DNA from: Euonymus europaeus
Taxonomy: Eukaryota > Streptophyta > Magnoliopsida > Celastrales > Celastraceae
DNA length: 64,000 nucleotides
NCBI GenBank assembly: GCA_963580455.1
Contig: OY756973.1
Location: 610,001 to 674,000 of the forward strand
Reading direction: 5' to 3'
The position numbers were made by a program, and so were the translations under genes. The notes under the pieces were generated by a model. The model did no database searches. It had not been told where the DNA came from and saw only the letters and a list, made by a program, of their open reading frames with translations. The stretch's first letter is position 1. Each line of letters begins with the position of its first letter. Below, one piece after another: positions 60,411 through 64,000 of this stretch.

Positions 60411-63400
60411 TAACTAGTAGGTTCATAACTTGAGATCCTGGAGTTGGGATTCAGTCTAGACCCCCGCTCCGCACCTTGGTAGGATTGAAAGAGGGTTTTT
60501 TCCTATCTGCATAGAGCTTTCCCACCTGTCTGTTAGTTATGGCTCACTGGGTGGTTGACCACCCCTATTCCAGTAGTTCCAGATGAAGGCACATCACATT
60601 CTTCCTATCCTTCCCGGCTGTTGGCCTGTTCTTTTGAATCATCAGAATAGTATTCATCCGTAGTAGTGGAAATCTGACAATAGTTCTGTGTCGAATCGGA
60701 ATGAAGATCAGAGGCTAGGGCAGGGCCAAGAGCCTGATTGAAAGCAAGATATTTCTATTCAATGCGAATCTTTCGCCCCCGCAGGACAACTTCTTGAACC
60801 CGTGGTTCTTCTCTTACCTTTTAGCTCAAGCCACCTGCCGGACAGAGACTAGAACGACTCGCTTCCCTCTGCATGAAGGGCGGCTACCGCTTATTACAAA
60901 TTATCTTCGTTCGCTTCGGTTCACTCGGCCATTTGTCCTTTCGCTTATGGACCTATGACTGCTCAGAAGAGAAAGCAGACTCAGAAGCCGAGGCAGGAAG
61001 TGATCCAGGAAGAAGGGTTCCATGGGCAGAAGACACACAGAATAATCAAGTTGAAAAAAAGTGCAAAATAAAAGAAAAGGGGCTGGGTTTGCTACTTACT
61101 TCCTTCCCTAAGCCGTGCAAGCCGGATGGATTTAATTGCACTAGCTTCTTCCCACTGAACTCAGAAATAGTATCGTATCGACCGACCAAGTATTTACTTA
61201 TTATTATATACAAGTTGAGGATAGATCACTATCTCGCCGGATGGAATCGGCTTGCCCACTAAACTAACAATGATTCTCTACCAGTATAATCCACAAAGAT
61301 TCTATACCAACTAAGAACTTATAATATAGATGTCGAATTCTATCTATTCGATATCTGTTCTCGAAGCCATCCTTTTGTTCTTGAAGAACCTTGCTATCGA
61401 GACCCTGTGAGACGGCTGAGTAACTATTAGTGTTGACCCCCAGGTCACATTGCGTGCGGGATGTGTCGACCGGCAATGCGAGGTCGTTTAGATCATCTCT
61501 CGTTCACAAGGCTGTTCTGGAGAACAGGGGGAGCTTCACATAAGGCAGGAACGAGCGTAGACAAAGAGGAGACTTTTTGAATATATGTAATATTAAAGAA
61601 AAGTGCAACTGTTAATTTTCCCGGGCATGAAAGACCGTAAAAATGGCATAATATAAATGGCAATCCGTGGGCAAAGAGGAACCCGAAATCCCTAAGAAAT
61701 GCATGGGCGAAGACGGAATGAGAGTGAAACGGAGTACTCACGGTTTGAAATCGGATGGTAGCTTGACTCTCTCTATGATAGTTGAGTTCATCAGTTCAGG
61801 AAGAAAGATAGGGCATTAGCAGCTGAAACGAGAGATCCGATGTTCGAGAATCAACTGTTTTGTTTGCAAGACGCTTTGGGAACAATAATGGTTTAGGTAA
61901 AAACCCAGGTCAGCATCGATGCTAGAGTAACTGACCTGGTGCACCTCTCTCAGTGCTGGGCAAGGGGCTTGACTTTCCGCTCGTCTTTCCCGCTTTGCGC
62001 CGCTCGGTGTGCTCAGATGGTTCTGCTTTATGCTCGGCTAAGGGATCCGCGCCGCTAACTCGATGGTCAAGCGCGAGCTGCTCTGTTGTCCGGACCGGTG
62101 TAACCTGCGTGCTGCTAGAAAAACTCTAAGTAGGGGCCAGACGGATTGCTGCGAAGCGCCCCTATTGAGTAAGGGGGGAAATGTTGAAAGACACCAATCA
62201 CCAGTCCCTACATAAAAAAATTCCTTGCTTTCAAGACCGAAAACAACTTCATCACGGAAAGGCAATGCCTCTCGCTTTCGAAGAATGGACCACTTGGCCG
62301 GATTGTAATGCTTGCTTTCAAGAACTCAAGTAAAAGCACATGGCCCTTCTCCGACAAATGGAAGGACACAGACGACTAAGGGACATACGGAGAGACCTAC
62401 GATTGAAATTTAGTTTAGCTAGGAAAACCTCCCCGGAGGAAGGAATGGAATACATCGAAGACTTCGAACTGCTTACGAAATGGAAAAAGGGCTAGACGGC
62501 TTACGGGATATAGGGTTTTGAGGAGGAAAATGACTGACTTGAAGACAGAAAAAAAGTCCTCTCATTTTCTGCTTTTCTTCTTACGCTTGTTCGAAAGTCC
62601 CTCTTTTCATCTCCAGTTCCGCATTCCCGTATAATAATAAAAAAAAAAAAGAATCCAATTAGTGTAGTGGTTGGAAGACTTGTTGATCCCCATTTTACCA
62701 GCAGCCAGCAGTGAGTAAGAGGGGCAATGGAATCCGTCATGCCTTAGCTCCTTTCCTTGCTTGCTGCACTCGTCTAAGCTTGCTTCTTTGCTTGACTCTC
62801 AGGGCCCCAGCTTGAAGTGACTACTTCCTAAGAAGATTCATTAAGAGAAAGGGAAGAAGAACTATTTAGCAGAAATGAAGAAATAGGAAGGAATGGAAGA
62901 ATCGATGAAAGCCTGCTTTCTTTCTAAAAAGAAGGTGAAGGTATGGTAGACTAAGAATAAAAATTTCATAGTCAATGAGTGGATACTCCTAGTCCTATAC
63001 TAGATCCTTGATTCCTTAATTTACGGAATGGGACTGAAGGGAAAGATGCTCTCTTTTATTCTTGATTATACTCTACTAAATAAAATTTCGTAATATAATC
63101 GATCAATGAAAAGGGAAAGCAAATTCAGACTTCTAGTCTTGTTCTTGCTCCTTCCTTTTGGGGCAGGAAAGAATTTTGTTCGATTCCCAAAGACCCTAAA
63201 CCAACCGGCTCTGTTCCCTCTATTAGAAGACCACTCCCTCCGCGTAAGATGGATGGTACCCACCCTCTCAGGGCCTTGCCTTCCTTAAAAGTTGTCGCTC
63301 GATCGAAAGGATATAAAACATACGAAACCGCCCTATCTATAGTAAGGGGGCTTCGCTTACTTTCTGAGGTATAACCTTCGCCACGACATTAGTGGCTTAG

Positions 63401-63492
63401 CTCTTCGCGCTTCCCGAAGGCTTTTTTTATAGAGAGAGTCAGGGGGGCGGTACGGAAGATTGGTCCGCTCCGCAAAGCTGAGCTTTTCGGTT
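60411..63492. other. Gene-poor stretch before mttB
   Basis: ORFs at 60873-61262 (+), 61493-61741 (-) and 62501-62740 (-) are unrecognised. Positions 62340-62500 (+) read MALLRQMEGHRRLRDIR and SPEEGMEYIEDFELL, charged sequence that could be a decayed retroelement gag piece; I cannot show it. ATTCCCGTATAATAA followed by poly-A occurs at 62623 and also at 56226. A hairpin family copy lies at 62158-62178. Confidence 0.45.
62158..62178. repeat. Short hairpin repeat, family copy
   Basis: CCCCT and AGGGG arms surround ATTGAGTA. It is the exact reverse complement of 35830-35850. Confidence 0.75.
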
Positions 63493-63657
63493 CGCTCCCC
63501 CCTTAGTCAAATAGGGGTGGTCGGCCTTCTTTCTTACCAGTCTGCCTCCTTTCTCTTGATGGAATATAACAATGCCCGAGCTCCAGCTTTGCTTGCGTTC
63601 TTCACCGGCGCTCGCCGGATGTATCACTCATCCCGCTCCCCCCTTAGTCAAATAGGG
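63493..63657. repeat. Pair of 24-bp direct repeats, each a hairpin, near the mttB 3' end
   Basis: Identical 24-mers lie at 63493-63516 and 63634-63657, each with CCCT and AGGG arms around a TAGTCAAAT-type loop. The second is 76 bp from the ancestral mttB stop. The 31-bp repeat copy (63552-63582) lies between them. They may form the 3' UTR hairpins of mttB mRNA. Confidence 0.75.
63552..63582. repeat. 31-bp dispersed repeat (with 55513-55543)
   Basis: Second copy, with two differences, in the same orientation, lying between the two 24-bp hairpin repeats. Confidence 0.7.
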
Positions 63658-63757
63658 CGGTAAGGAGTCTTCTGTGTGTTCTAATCTTTACGGGAATGAA
63701 TCGCATATGTTGGTTGAGAATTGCTCGGGAATTCATTGAGAGTTACTTTGCCAGGTT

Positions 63758-64000
63758 CTAGGGGGGCTCCTCTTCTTTTTTGTCGATCGAGCCGCTCTCC
63801 CTCATTCCACTCGTCCAGCCCTCTTCACGAACTTGTACAATCGATGCTACAAAGATAGCCAACTCTATTATCAAAGAAATAAGGAAACGGGCGACGATTT
63901 GGCACCAGATATCCGGAGGTGTGAAAAGAGCAGCTGTGAGAAGCGGAAAAACCATAAAAAAACGACGATTTTTCGTGGAGGTTTCCACAGAAAGACCCCT
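63758..64000 (-). CDS. mttB: mttB (tatC-like) C-terminal part, frameshifted tail
   Basis: This is the C-terminal part of the plant mitochondrial TatC-like protein, a membrane component of a twin-arginine type translocation system. The gene runs leftward and its 5' part lies beyond the window. Reading from 64000: RGLSVETSTKNRRFFMVFPL, then PPDIWCQIVARFLISLIIEL, AIFVASIVQV (the last membrane helices) and REEGWTSGMRESGSIDKKEE. The usual tail after EEPP is about nine residues ending with a TGA. Here a run of six C (63766-63761, minus strand) shifts the frame and TAG follows at once (63760-63758). The old tail is still readable in the next frame, with its TGA at 63735-63733. Loss of nine residues may be tolerated. 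Confidence 0.93.
   Translation of the reverse strand, partial: RGLSVETSTKNRRFFMVFPLLTAALFTPPDIWCQIVARFLISLIIELAIFVASIVQVREEGWTSGMRESGSIDKKEEEPP

Overview
The window is a piece of a flowering-plant mitochondrial genome. The evidence is: the linked nad3-rps12 pair; a cis-spliced nad4 with three group II introns whose exon lengths (461, 515, 423 and 89 bp) and readable splice edges match the angiosperm gene; coding exons that carry many C positions which plants correct by C-to-U RNA editing; the native trnS-GCU, trnF-GAA and trnP-UGG genes; the 3' end of mttB (tatC-like); and long gene-poor DNA containing plastid and nuclear debris. I cannot name the species or order from the sequence.

Layout. 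Positions 1-557 (+) hold the 3' end of nad3 and complete rps12. Positions 558-12060 are mostly unassigned DNA with a t-element-like hairpin, a short rrn18 5' fragment and a 21-bp copy of nad4 exon 4 sequence. Positions 12062-13688 (-) hold a decayed plastid rpoB fragment fused to unidentified sequence. Positions 13810-23105 (-) are nad4, the only large intact gene. Positions 23160-45660 are gene-poor, with short ORFs, degenerate repeats, a foldback element and the remains of an L1-like LINE (39.4-41.5 kb, +). Positions 45661-46484 (-) are the trnP, trnF and trnS genes. Positions 46485-63700 contain a mitovirus-like RdRp fragment, an internally deleted rrn18 3' fragment, Ty3/gypsy and Ty1/copia polymerase fragments, and several small dispersed repeats. 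The right edge (63758-64000, -) is the C-terminal part of mttB, with a shifted frame at its very end.

Function. nad3 and nad4 encode membrane subunits of respiratory complex I. rps12 encodes a small-subunit protein of the mitoribosome, the three tRNAs serve organellar translation, and mttB encodes a Tat-type membrane protein. Everything else looks like non-essential DNA gained by intracellular transfer (plastid and nucleus), by capture of an RNA-virus-like sequence, or by recombination through short repeats. I did not find a convincing new multi-gene system. The most checkable oddities are the mttB tail frameshift, the early rps12 stop, the mitovirus-like fragment, the rpoB chimera and a family of short hairpin repeats.
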